Of a stretch of 64,000 nt of DNA, positions 22,194 to 33,020 are shown piece after piece. Every line of letters begins with the position of its first letter. Position 1 is the stretch's first letter. The notes below the pieces were generated by a model that was not told where the DNA came from, made no database searches, and saw only the letters and a list, made by a program, of their open reading frames with translations. This DNA comes from Heterodera schachtii (lineage: Eukaryota; Nematoda; Chromadorea; Rhabditida; Heteroderidae). Position numbers and translations under genes: made by a program. The DNA lies in assembly GCA_023374025.1 (NCBI GenBank), contig SIJG01000013.1, forward strand, positions 1,000,602 to 1,064,601. Reading direction: 5' to 3'.

Positions 22194-23996
22194 TCATCCC
22201 GTCACATGATGGTAATTACCGTTAGCATCATCTTTGAAAAATCCATTCGTCCCCAGTCCCAGCCCCTGCAACACGTGAAACGGTGCGGGAATAATCCGAT
22301 CAAATTCAATTGTCTTCATGAGCGGTGCCTTGACAATTCCCATCGTGCTGGACCGAACTGCGGCTGTTGCTTTCTCTCCGTTTTCCACTGCCTTGGCGAA
22401 TTGTTCTGACTGTTGCGTTGTCTGCGGGATTGTCCGGGTTTGACACTGCCATCCCTCAGTGAGCATCTGATCACGATGACAATTGCAGATGGGCGATGGA
22501 AATGAAGTCACTGCTGATCCGCAATGACCGATCAGTGCCCACACAAAGCTCACATCACCTCCGATAAACCTTCAGACAATTTAAAAAAAATTTACCACTT
22601 AATCGGTCTGTTGATCAATGCATTCATTTGATCAATTTGGGGCCAGAGAAGAGCACCATAATGTTCCAAATTTTCCCTGGTGTCTTTGGCCGGGAAAACT
22701 ACACCAATGAAATGGTTGGAAGCAGAGTTGTTTCGAAGTGCTTGGCCGAAACTGATGGTCAATTTGGTAAAGCCTCGGCCGTGGTCCCCGCTCAGTTTGA
22801 TCAACAATTCGTCGTCGAAGCTGATCACTTGTCCTTGCCCGAACTGAGCCGAAATTCCAAAGCGGCCTTGACATCGAGACACACAAATCCAACACCAGCT
22901 GTTGTTTCAATTTTTTGATAATGTAATGGCGCACAAATTTTTTGCTTGATAACCAAAACCTAAAAAAATGAACAAAATCTCCCTAATTTTTCTAACTTTT
23001 TTAAGCGGTGGAAGAAAATCAATTTCGGAGCTGATCAGTCGAAATGTGCGCTTCAGTCTTTCGTATGCTTTTTGTGTGCCAACGAGGCAGAGAATCAGTA
23101 GGCCGTCTGCTACATCAATTGCTTCGCTTTGTCGTCGTTGGCTTTTCTGGGGGGTGTAATGGGCAAATTTGTGCCGAACTTCCCGACTGATCCGTTCGAG
23201 GGACGCCCGGCTGGCCGAACGTGATCTTTCCCGGTTTATTACAGTGGCGATTTCTGCAGCCAATTTGCGACGTAAGGTGCGTTGCAAATGATCAACTTTT
23301 TTTTGGGTCGTCCTGTTGGAGTTGCTAAAATTAAAAAAGAGATTTTGAAAAAGTTGAAGGAGGTTTTGTTTTCACTCACTTTTGCTGGTGGTTGGTGTCG
23401 CCGTTGGGGGTGCCGCACATTGCTCCAGCTGGCGACGCAGATCACTGATCAGCGCTTCTCTGTTGCGCACTTGGTCCCGCAAAAACTTTATGGTGTCGTC
23501 CCGGTCCTTGAGCTGCTTCTCCAGCTGTTCGATGTGCGGTGATCGCTCGTCGATGGCGAGCGGTGGCGGTGTCATCTCTCCGGTGTCCATCCATTGACGC
23601 GGCGGATGTTGACGGAAACGGCACCAAATCGCCGATTGGTGTGGCAGGTGTCGACGGCAGCGGGTCGTCGAATTCCAAAATTTCCTCGTCCATCTCCGGC
23701 GTTGGCACTGGTCCTGGAGTTGGTGGCGTCGGCTCCATCGCTTCTCCGGCCGATGCAGCAGATGTTGACGGCCCTTCTTCGTCCTGCTGTGGCGTTTCGG
23801 CATTGGAATTCGGCTGTGGAGCGGCTGAAATTTAAAAAAAAATGATTTTTTTTAAATGGTGAAAAAACTCACTTTTCTTGGCCAAATAGGCTTGTCTCGC
23901 CTTGGCCGTCTGCGCTTTTCTCAGGTCTTGCTTTTGCCACCGCTTTTGTGCCGCTTTTTTGTTTTGCAGCTTACTTATTAATTTTCTTTTAGCCAT
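22194..23996 (-). pseudogene. Transposase-like multi-exon gene, copy 1 (frameshifted)
   Basis: Minus-strand exon series. Exon 1 (23996-23873) is a Lys/Gln-rich N-terminus starting MAKRKLISKLQ. Exon 2 (23824-23380) is an acidic Pro-rich stretch, then a coiled coil (HIEQLEKQLKDRDD) in a different frame; the switch occurs at an ATGGATGG direct repeat, as a 4-bp duplication would cause. Then come an Arg-rich helical exon (~23324-23000) and an exon with LSGDHGRGFTKLTISFGQ, which in this copy has a one-base loss near 22830 creating a stop. The last exon (22569 on) has FIGGDVSFVWALIGHCGS, reached over a gap of only 26 bp with GT..AG ends. The SGD..GG and GGD..F.....G motifs resemble a widespread family of invertebrate repetitive-element proteins; that assignment is from memory of the pattern. 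Confidence 0.5.
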
Positions 23997-24189
23997 AAAA
24001 TATATTAAAAATAAAATTTACTAATTTTGAATATATAAATTTTGATCTAGCGCATAAACAAAAATACTTTTTGGATTAATCGATGCAGATTTTTTTCTCT
24101 ATCGATTTGCAAAATTTGGTGTGGATTTAACAAGCAGGGAAAAAGTTAAACAGGATGAAGTGAATGTTGTTTTTCCTAATAATGAAAAT

Positions 24190-24330
24190 ATTAGATAGTA
24201 CGCCAAAAGGAGAGAAAAATAAGAGAGAAAAAGATGATTGTATTTTTCTCTGCACTCTCTCTTTATTGACACATGTCTCGTTTTTTGACTCGGTGAGTAT
24301 GTGAGGAAAATGCAAAAAAAAAAGGTAAAC
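24190..24330. repeat. GGCGTACTATTT / CTCTCT repeat (unit 1)
   Basis: Contains AGTACGCCAAAAGGAGAG and TTTTCTCTGCACTCTCTC. Related sequence is found at 28222-28340 (the duplicate), 32607-32705 and 54164-54262 in the opposite orientation. Probably an old dispersed element; ends not defined. Confidence 0.5.
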
Positions 24331-24680
24331 AAAAATTAACGGCATGAAATTTTTATATTTTCTTTTTTAATTTATGTATATCTAAATTTTATTCGTATAA
24401 TTAAATTCATTGACACCGATTTAGGTATATAATTACATTTAATTATTTATTTTATCAATCACTGAGTTTTTTTGTGGATCGACCTAGCACCATTTTTTTT
24501 TTGCTATTTTTGGGGGGGGGGGTGAAAATTTGTTATAAAATTTTACGATTTTACACTCCTAAATTTGAAACTTTTTGGCACCTTTTTTCTCATTTTTAGC
24601 AACTATTTTGGTTTTTTTTTAATGACCCCCAAAATTTGCAGGAAATAACAGAAAAACAAAAAATTAAAAAGTTTTTATTA

Positions 24681-24712
24681 TAAAGCCAAAAATGGCACCA
24701 ACAGCAAAGCAA
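24681..24712 (-). other. Conserved block downstream of secreted gene 4
   Basis: Core GCCAAAAATGGCACCAACA, 63 bp past the stop codon. Confidence 0.6.
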
Positions 24713-24774
24713 AATGAATCAATCCTAGCGGAATTTCATCAAAAGCCATAAATAACATCAGCTGATCAATTCTT

Positions 24775-25755
24775 TTACAGTTGTGGATAATAGGGTTCTT
24801 TTACAGTGAGTGGATAAGGATAATAGGTGGATGTTAATCCGTCGGCTTTTTCGTATTTGAAAGGCTCCATATATTTTCGATGTCCATTTGAAAAATCTAT
24901 TTCGGCATAATTCTCGTCATTCGGCCAATCATTAATTGCTTGAAGTATTGCCAGTGTCACGGTCCCAATAGGTAGCTGAAAATGATAAATATTTGTTTAA
25001 ATGTGAAATACAAAAAGCATACAAAAGTCAAAAAAGCGTTTGACGTTTACAGACCATAAAAACAAATAGTTTTTAAATCATATAAACATTCTGGGAGGTT
25101 TTCGGGATCGGTTGGTCACGAATCTACATCCTTTTCGACCAATTTCGGATTTGAATTCGAACAAAAAGTCGAAAATTCAGATTTTTCAAAAAAAAAAATT
25201 CGTTTTACGATGCGAAATAACAAAAGTTCAGCACAAAAAACCCAAATTTTTTTTTAAAAGCCAAAATTTTTTGTATAAAATTTTGCAAAAAAAAATGTTT
25301 TCAACAAAATGCAAATTCTTCTCGTTCATTTGTTTAGGTACCTTAGCTCCATCTTTGAAAATGATTTCTTCATTGGCGTCTAGACCCAGCTTAACACACT
25401 CATCTAAAACATCGTTAATCATCAAAAATTGTTTGCCATTATCGTATAATAATAATTGGTCCTCCTCCTTCTCCGTTTTTCGCTTATAAATTTCGGTTTC
25501 ATTTCCGTCAGATTTACGATAAACAAAAATTTCAAGCGCTTCATCACTGCTTTTGAAATAAATTTTACGCGGTTTCGCTTCTTGCTTTTTTGCCTGATTT
25601 TCTACGGCATTTGAACTTTTCTTTACTACCACCATCTTTTTTGCCTTCTTCATTCCCTCTTTCATCTTGTCCAAAAGATTTCCTCCATTTGGCATTCCTT
25701 GGGCAAAATGGGCCAAAAAGCAAAATGCCAACAGCAGAAAAATGGTCGGATTCAT
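24775..25755 (-). CDS. Two-exon secreted Lys-rich protein of the module family, copy 1
   Basis: Exons 25755-25342 and 24975-24775, joined in phase 0 (donor GTACCT, acceptor TTTTCAG), giving 204 residues. Signal peptide residues 1-20 (PTIFLLLAFCFLAHFAQG). A Lys-rich segment follows (KMKEGMKKAKKMVVVKK, residues 30-46), then a module beginning RKIYF at residue 63 with a LEIFVYR strand and an EEIIFKDG end. Exon 2 opens LPIGTVTLAILQAIND, matching the VAEL position at the start of other second exons, and ends in a Tyr/Pro-rich tail (YYPYP and YYPQL). A TATA-like TTTATAAAAAAAG lies about 60-75 bp upstream of the start on the coding strand. Membership in the family rests on exon architecture, strand spacing and the shared flanking blocks; sequence identity is low. 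Confidence 0.75.
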
Positions 25756-26123
25756 AGGCTTAAGAATTAGAGGATTAAATCCTTAAATGGCGTATACTGA
25801 ATGAGGGTTGTCTTCTGCTTTTTTTATAAATCTGATTTTAAATTTCAAAATCCGCTTGGTTAAAAAATAATAAAAAATTTTACATTTTTATAAATAAAAT
25901 TAATTTTTGAAATTTTCCATGCTAATAGCGAAATTTTGGGCCTATAGGAATACGAAGAAAGCTTAATTTAGCTAATCTGAGAAATGTTAGTTCGATGATT
26001 TCTTTTTGAAAAATGCGCAGGTTAAAAGACTTCACGAAAAGACTGAACACCAATTTATTGAAATTTTTTTTCCATTTTATTATAAATATTTTAAAAAACA
26101 AATCAAAAAATAGAGAAAAATGT

Positions 26124-26245
26124 AATGCTTAGCAATCAATGCTTGGGTTTTGGAAAATTGTGATTTTGTAAGGCCCTAAAAGCCTATATATATATATATA
26201 TGCACATTTTGTGTTTTGAGGTATATTATAATCGGCGCCCGGAAA
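26124..26245. promoter_or_regulatory. Upstream block shared with other secreted genes (unit 1)
   Basis: Matches 20311-20425; see that entry. It lies about 370 bp upstream of the gene starting at 25755. Confidence 0.4.
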
Positions 26246-26315
26246 TGCGTCAGTGGATGATCATTGTAAAAAACATATTTTGGCCAAACAAACAAAAAAA
26301 AATGGAAAACTAATA

Positions 26316-28048
26316 TTATACTTTGGGCAAACTCTCATCAGTAGGGCTGCCAATTTTATGTAAATACATTTTTTTCTCAATGGTCTGAGTCTTCATGAGC
26401 GGTGCCTTGACAATTCCCATCGTGCTGGACCGAACTGCGGCTGTTGCTTTCTCTCCGTTTTCCACTGCCTTGGCGAATTGTTCTGACTGTTGCGTTGTCT
26501 GCGGGATTGTCCGGGTTTGACACTGCCATCCCTCAGTGAGCATCTGATCACGATGACAATTGCAGATGGGCGATGGAAATGAAGTCACTGCTGATCCGCA
26601 ATGACCGATCAGTGCCCACACAAAGCTCACATCACCTCCGATAAACCTTCAGACAATTTAAAAAAAATTTACCACTTAATCGGTCTGTTGATCAATGCAT
26701 TCATTTGATCAATTTGGGGCCAGAGAAGAGCACCATAATGTTCCAAATTTTCCCTGGTGTCTTTGGCCGGGAAAACTACACCAATGAAATGGTTGGAAGC
26801 AGAGTTGTTTCGAAGTGCTTGGCCGAAACTGATGGTCAATTTGGTAAAGCCTCGGCCGTGGTCCCCGCTCAGTTTGATCAACAATTCGTCGTCGAAGCTG
26901 ATCAAATTGTCCTTGCCCGAACTGAGCCGAAATTCCAAAGCGGCCTTGACATCGAGACACACAAATCCAACACCAGCTGTTGTTTCAATTTTTTGATAAT
27001 GTAATGGCGCACAAATTTTTTGCTTGATAACCAAAACCTAAAAAAATGAACAAAATCTCCCTAATTTTTCTAACTTTTTTAAGCGGTGGAAGAAAATCAA
27101 TTTCGGAGCTGATCAGTCGAAATGTGCGCTTCAGTCTTTCGTATGCTTTTTGTGTGCCAACGAGGCAGAGAATCAGTAGGCCGTCTGCTACATCAATTGC
27201 TTAGCTTTGTCGTCGTTGGCTTTTCTGGGGGTGTAATGGGCAAATTTGTGCCGAACTTCCCGACTGATCCGTTCGAGGGACGCCCGGCTGGCCGACGTGA
27301 TCTTTCCCGGTTTATTACAGTGGCGATTTCTGCAGCCAATTTGCGACGTAAGGTGCGTTGCAAATGATCAACTTTTTTTTGGGTCGTCCTGTTGGAGTTG
27401 CTAAAATTAAAAAAGAGATTTTGAAAAAGTTGAAGGAGGTTTTGTTTTCACTCACTTTTGCTGGTGGTTGGTGTCGCCGTTGGGGGTGCCGCACATTGCT
27501 CCAGCTGGCGACGCAGATCACTGATCAGCGCTTCTCTGTTGCGCACTTGGTCCCGCAAAAACTTTATGGTGTCGTCCCGGTCCTTGAGCTGCTTCTCCAG
27601 CTGTTCGATGTGCGGTGATCGCTCGTCGATGGCGAGCGGTGGCGGTGTCATCTCTCCGGTGTCCATCCATTGACGCGGCGGATGTTGACGGAAACGGCAC
27701 CAAATCGCCGATTGGTGTGGCAGGTGTCGACGGCAGCGGGTCGTCGAATTCCAAAATTTCCTCGTCCATCTCCGGCGTTGGCACTGGTCCTGGAGTTGGT
27801 GGCGGCGGCTCCATCGCTTCTCCGGCCGATGCAGCAGATGTTGACGGCCCTTCTTCGTCCTGCTGTGGCGTTTCGGCATTGGAATTCGGCTGTGGAGCGG
27901 CTGAAATTTAAAAAAAATGATTTTTTTTTAAAATGGTGAAAAAACTCACTTTTCTTGGCCAAATAGGCTTGTCTCGCCTTGGCCGTCTGCGCTTTTCTCA
28001 GGTCTTGCTTTTGCCACCGCTTTTGTGCCGCTTTTTTGTTTTGCAGCT
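26316..28048 (-). pseudogene. Transposase-like gene, copy 2 (start and 3' end lost)
   Basis: Duplicate of the pseudogene at 22194-23996. The exon broken by a one-base loss in copy 1 is open here (26669-27034, containing KLSGDHGRG and FPAKDTRENLEH). However, a 38-bp deletion (the equivalent of 23974-24011) removes the initiator Met of exon 1. The 3' end is cut by the duplication breakpoint: after APLMKT the frame runs into unrelated sequence. The ATGGATGG frame switch in exon 2 is shared by both copies and so is older than the duplication. Confidence 0.5.
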
Positions 28049-28717
28049 TATAAAATTTACTAATTTTGAATATATAAATTTTGATCTAGCGCATAAACAA
28101 AAATACTTTTTGCATTAATCGATGCAGATTTTTTTCTCTATCGATTTGCAAAATTTGGTGTGGATTTAACAAGCAGGGAAAAAGTTAAACAGGATGAAGT
28201 GAATGTTGTTTTTCCTAATAATGAAAATATTAGATAGTACGCCAAAAGGAGAGAAAAATAAGAGAGAAAAAGAGATTGTATTTTTCTCTGCACTCTCTCT
28301 TTATTGACACATGTCTCGTTTTTTGACTCGGTGAGTATGTGAGGAAAATGCAAAAAAAAAGGTAAACAAAAATTAACGGCATGAAATTTTTATATTTTCT
28401 TTTTTAATTTATGTATATCTAAATTTTATTCGTATAATTAAATTCATTGACACCGATTTAGGTATATAATTACATTTAATTATTTATTTTATCAATTACT
28501 GAGTTTTTTTGTGGATCGACCTAGCACCATTTTTTTTTTTGCTATTTTTGGGGGGGGGGTGAAAATTTGTTATAAAATTTTACGATTTTACACTCCTAAA
28601 TTTGAAACTTTTTGGCACCTTTTTTCTCATTTTTAGCAACTATTTTGGTTTTTTTTTAATGACCCCCAAAATTTGCAGGAAATAACAGAAAAACAAAAAA
28701 TTAAAAAGTTTTTATTA

Positions 28718-28748
28718 TCAAGCCAAAAATGGCACCAACAGCAAAGCA
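28718..28748 (-). other. Conserved block downstream of secreted gene 5
   Basis: Same as 24681-24712; core GCCAAAAATGGCACCAACA, 63 bp past the stop. Confidence 0.6.
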
Positions 28749-28811
28749 AAATGAATCAATCCTAGCGGAATTTCATCAAAAGCCATAAATAACATCAGCT
28801 GATCAATTCTT

Positions 28812-29791
28812 TTACAGTTGTGGATAATAGGGTTCTTTTACAGTGAGTGGATAAGGATAATAGGTGGATGTTAATCCGTCGGCTTTTTCGTATTTGAAAG
28901 GCTCCATATATTTTCGATGTCCATTTGAAAAATCTATTTCGGCATAATTCTCGTCATTCGGCCAATCATTAATTGCTTGAAGTATTGCCAGTGTCACGGT
29001 CCCAATAGGTAGCTGAAAATGATAAATATTTGTTTAAATGTGAAATACAAAAAGCATACAAAAGTCAAAAAAGCGTTTGACGTTTACAGACCATAAAAAC
29101 AAATAGTTTTTAAATCATATAAACATTCTGGGAGGTTTTCGGGATCGGTTGGTCACGAATCTACATCCTTTTCGACCAATTTCGGATTTGAATTCGAACA
29201 AAAAGTCGAAAATTCAGATTTTTCAAAAAAAAAATTCGTTTTACGATGCGAAATAACAAAAGTTCAGCACAAAAAACCCAAATTTTTTTTTAAAAGCCAA
29301 AATTTTTTGTATAAAATATTGCAAAAAAAAATGTTTTCAACAAAATGCAAATTCTTCTCGTTCATTTGTTTAGGTACCTTAGCTCCATCTTTGAAAATGA
29401 TTTCTTCATTGGCGTCTAGACCCAGCTTAACACACTCATCTAAAACATCGTTAATCATCAAAAATTGTTTGCCATTATCGTATAATAATAATTGGTCCTC
29501 CTCCTTCTCCGTTTTTCCCTTATAAATTTCGGTTTCATTTCCGTCAGATTTACGATAAACAAAAATTTCAAGCGCTTCATCACTGCTTTTGAAATAAATT
29601 TTACGCGGTTTCGCTTCTTGCTTTTTTGCCTGATTTTCTACGGCATTTGAACTTTTCTTTACTACCACCATCTTTTTTGCCTTCTTCATTCCCTCTTTCA
29701 TCTTGTCCAAAAGATTTCCTCCATTTGGCATTCCTTGGGCAAAATGGGCCAAAAAGCAAAATGCCAACAGCAGAAAAATGGTCGGATTCAT
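28812..29791 (-). CDS. Two-exon secreted Lys-rich protein of the module family, copy 2
   Basis: Tandem duplicate of the gene at 24775-25755: exons 29791-29378 and 29012-28812, phase 0, 204 residues. Within the coding sequence the only difference noticed is Arg to Gly at residue 92 (codon CGA to GGA). Signal peptide, Lys-rich segment, module and Tyr/Pro-rich tail are unchanged. Promoter-side and 3' blocks are duplicated as well, so the gene is likely expressed if the parent is. Confidence 0.75.
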
Positions 29792-30156
29792 AGGCTTAAG
29801 AATTAGAGGATTAAATCCTTAAATGGCGTACACTGAATGAGGGTTGTCTTCTGCTTTTTTTATAAATCTGATTTTAAATTTCAAAATCCGCTTGGTTAAA
29901 AAATAATAAAAAATTTTACATTTTTATAAATAAAATTAATTTTTTTTTTCCATGCTAATAGCGAAATTTTGGGCCTATAGGAATACGAAGAAAGCTTAAT
30001 TTAGCTAATCTGAGAAATGTTAGTTCGATGATTTCTTTTTGAAAAATGCGCAGGTTAAAAGACTTCACGAAAAGACTGAACACCAATTTATTGAAATTTT
30101 TTTTCCATTTTATTATAAATATTTTAAAAAACAAATCAAAAAATAGAGAAAAATGT

Positions 30157-30272
30157 AATGCTTAGCAATCAATGCTTGGGTTTTGGAAAATTGTGATTTT
30201 GTAAGGCCCTAAAAGCCTATATATATATATGCACATTTTGTGTTTTGAGGTATATTATAATCGGCGCCCGGA
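30157..30272. promoter_or_regulatory. Upstream block shared with other secreted genes (unit 2)
   Basis: Duplicate of 26124-26245, about 370 bp upstream of the gene starting at 29791. Confidence 0.4.
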
Positions 30273-30416
30273 AATGCGTCAGTGGATGATCATTGTAAAA
30301 AACATATTTTGGCCAAACAAACAAAAAAAATGGAAAACTAATATTATACTTTGGGCAAACACTCATCAGTAGGGCTGCCAATTTTATGTAAATACATTTT
30401 TTTCTCAATGGTCTGA

Positions 30417-30978
30417 ATAGTAGGAAAAATATCTTATTTTTGGTATTTGCGTATAAAAATCGGTTCTTTTATTTGCATATTTTTGCATATTTGAAGAAAT
30501 GAAAACTCTCTCAAAAATTCATCTCCAAAATTTTTTTTTTTACACAGGAATTTTTGATTTTAAAAGTTAGGTATGTATTTTAATACTGATTTGCAGTGAT
30601 GCAAAAAATATGCAAATGCATTTTTTTCCTGGATTCTATGTAGTCTAATTAGTAGGAAAACAGCTTCTTTTTGGTATTTGTACTTTTACACCAACTTGAC
30701 CAGATCACTCCTTCATGGTGATCTAAAAATCCGAAAATGGCTTGAAATCCGTAAATTTTCCGAAAAAATTTCAGCCCGGATTTTGAGACATATGCCTATA
30801 TTTTTTTTGCTAACTTGCTATGGCCTAATACGCACGAAAAACGAGTTTTTAATGATGTAAGAGACTTTTTTGATCATTATCAAAAGTTATATAAATAGGA
30901 ATTTTTCAGAATTTTGGGTAAGCTGTGAAATAGTTTTTCAAGTTTGAGTCAAGACTTTTTTCCGACCCTTTTTTTGGT
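30417..30978. other. Non-coding stretch
   Basis: AT-rich, with phrases reminiscent of the element families described here (for example CTCAAAAATTCATCTCC, also seen at 1550). No gene or clear element boundary is seen. Confidence 0.45.
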
Positions 30979-31083
30979 TTTGCGCCGAAACGACCCTTGC
31001 GCCGAAACGACACTGCGCCGAAACGGCTGCGCCGAAACGGTTGCGCCGAAACGGTCGCGCCGAAACGGTCGCGCCGAAACGAT
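30979..31083. repeat. GC-rich micro-array, TGCGCCGAAACGG unit
   Basis: Seven or eight copies of a 11-15 bp motif GCGCCGAAACG separated by short variable bases. It stands out against the AT-rich background. It resembles the terminal arrays of the foldback elements at 31110-31740 and 32194-36399 in layout but has a different motif. Confidence 0.75.
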
Positions 31084-31109
31084 ACAGACTCGCATATTTT
31101 GCCATTTTT

Positions 31110-31740
31110 GGGTACTTTTCCGTTTGGGGGCCCCACATTTATTCAAATTAAAAAACGTCTATAAAAGGCGCGATGAATATTCAAAAATAGCGCTTCAGCT
31201 ATTTTGGAGTGGTCTACGTCAGTTGGGCGCTCATGGTTGGGCGCTCACGTTTGGGCGCGCACGGTTGGGCACCAGAATGTTTTTCCAATATAACTTTCTA
31301 TAACTTTTTTCATTGACATCCAAATCCAACATTATTGGTATCATTCGAAAGCTTAAGAAACTTTTTCTAAGCTATTGCTTCGCGATTAGACAAATACCAA
31401 ACAAGTTATAAATGAAAATTGCAAAAAACTCGAAAATTTGAAGTTTTTTCTTAATAAAAATTTTTCCAGGCATGAAAATCTTTTCGCTTTTTGTAAGACT
31501 AATATAGCATGTTATGAGCTTTCGAGATAAAAAAGCTATATTGGAAAAACTTGCTGGCGCCCAACCGTGCGCGCCCAAACGTGAGCGCCCAAACGTGAGC
31601 GCCCAACTGACGGGTTCCGATTTTGGAGTCATAAAAGCAAGAATTTGGATCAATTATAATCGAATGGATCCGCATAGCGCGCGCTTTTTGTTGACGTTTT
31701 TTAATTTAAATAAATGTGGGACCCCCAAACGGAAAAGTAC
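31110..31740. mobile_element. Foldback element with GGGCGC/GCGCCC arrays
   Basis: Outer arms about 31112-31160 and 31693-31738 are inverted (TTTCCGTTTGGGGG against CCCCCAAACGGAAA). Inner arms carry short GTTGGGCGCTCACG arrays (31221-31270) and their inverse (31556-31608), then an AT-rich stretch that is also inverted (CCAATATAACTTTCTATAAC against GCTATATTGGAAAAAC). No coding frame. A further end of this family lies at 37480-37640. Confidence 0.7.
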
Positions 31741-32606
31741 CATTTTTTGTACATATTTTAAGACTTTTTGCATATTTTGCCATTTTTGGTCAATTTTCCG
31801 ATTTGAATATCGCTTAGGAAAAAAAATTTTTTGATTATGCCAAAAAATTAAATCCAAATCTGAATGAAAGGGCGTGTGGGCCAACAGCAAGGGCGTAGGC
31901 AGGGGGGGGGCTGAGGAAAAAGTAAAAATTTCAGTAAATTTTTTTGAAATTTTAAACAATTTCTTAACAAAATTGCATCAAAAATTTTCCCGGCGGCGCC
32001 TACCGGCACCGCCGGACCCCCATTTTACCAAATTTTTGAAAAATGGAGACCAAAATGGCAATAAATAGTAATTTTTTGGCGAAAAACGGCGAAAAATTTT
32101 GTAAAATACACCCCCCATAATTCGGGATTTCAAAAAACGAAAAATGCACCCCTAAAAACCGAATTTTTACTTCAGCCCCCCCCCCCCTCTGGCGGTTATA
32201 GGACATTTGCGGTCCGGACATTTGCGGCCCGGACATTTGCGGCCTGCTGGAAATCGGACATTTGCGGCCCGACAAATGCGGTCGGACTTTTGCGGTCCGG
32301 ACATTTGCGGCCCATTTCTTAAGGGCCATTTTCGGACATTTTCGGCCCGGACATTTGCGGCCTGCTGGGAATCGGACATTTGCGGCCAACGAAACGCCAA
32401 ATTATTATTTTTTTCAAATTAATTATACAAAATATTTATTATCTTGACGCATTTCACCCATTATTTTGTTCAATGACTTTTAATAATTTTCAATTAACTT
32501 TTCAAACTTTGTTAACTTTTCACAATTTAACTACTTAATTTCAAAGAGCTTGCTGAAGGCTCCAACCAGCACATTTATTTTTCCCAAAAAACTAGATGTG
32601 TACCAA

Positions 32607-32705
32607 TAAATAGAGAGTGCAGAGAAAAAAACATCTCTCTTTTTGGCGTACTATTTCTTTATCTCTGTTAATAAAGAAAAACCGAATTTACTTCGCTCTA
32701 TCGAA
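32607..32705. repeat. GGCGTACTATTT / CTCTCT repeat
   Basis: GAGAGTGCAGAGAAAAAAAC, then TTTTTGGCGTACTATTTC and TTTATCTCTGTTAATAAAG. Same family as 24190-24330 and 54164-54262. It is contained in the left inner part of the foldback element. Confidence 0.55.
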
Positions 32706-33020
32706 CTTTTTTTCCGCCTTACAGATTTTCTTTAAATTTTGCATATCGATAGAGAAAAAAAATATAGAATTGTTCAATCGCTTTTTTAAAGAAAATAATC
32801 GCTTTTATTTTAGTCTAAAATTTAAAACAAAATTTCGAACGCCTATATCTTTTTTCGAATGCATCCAAATGCTTAGCGTTTGCTTAGAAAAAGTTTCTCC
32901 TGATCAAGAGCTTTCGAATGATACCAAAAGCACTCAATTTGGTTAGCAAAAAGCTTCAAAAATAATTCCCAAAAATCGTCATTTTTTAATATTTTGTACA
33001 AAAATAAATAAAAATATTCA

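Larger units (their letters stand above)
22312..26388. repeat. Tandem segmental duplication, unit 1 (~4.08 kb)
   Basis: Starts at GTCTTCATGAGCGG and ends at CAATGGTCTGA. It contains most of the transposase-like pseudogene and one two-exon secreted gene. It abuts a second copy (26389-30416). The sequence beyond each outer end is unique, so the breakpoints are clear. Confidence 0.93.
26389..30416. repeat. Tandem segmental duplication, unit 2 (~4.03 kb)
   Basis: Second copy of 22312-26388, in direct orientation with no sequence between the copies. It ends at CAATGGTCTGA before unique sequence. Confidence 0.93.

Noticed and set aside
23382..23845. Plus-strand frames of 71-98 residues (also 27458-27939)
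   Set aside because: Antisense of exon 2 of the transposase-like gene, whose minus-strand frame connects in phase to exon 1.
24470..24650. Possible complete TAGGGCT-family element downstream of secreted gene 4
   Set aside because: Only interior phrases (TTTTACGATTTTACAC, TTTTTAGCAACTATTTTGG) are present; neither inverted end nor target duplication could be found, so it is at most a fragment.
25112..25489. 125-residue plus-strand frame
   Set aside because: Antisense of the secreted gene at 24775-25755; the minus strand has a signal peptide and in-phase exons.
30906..31303. Overlapping Arg-rich frames on both strands
   Set aside because: They are translations of the GCGCCGAAACG micro-array in several frames at once, which is a repeat artefact.
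32000..32447. Frames rich in PQMSGPQMS or RTFAARTF repeats
   Set aside because: Translation of the GGACATTTGCGG array of the foldback element.
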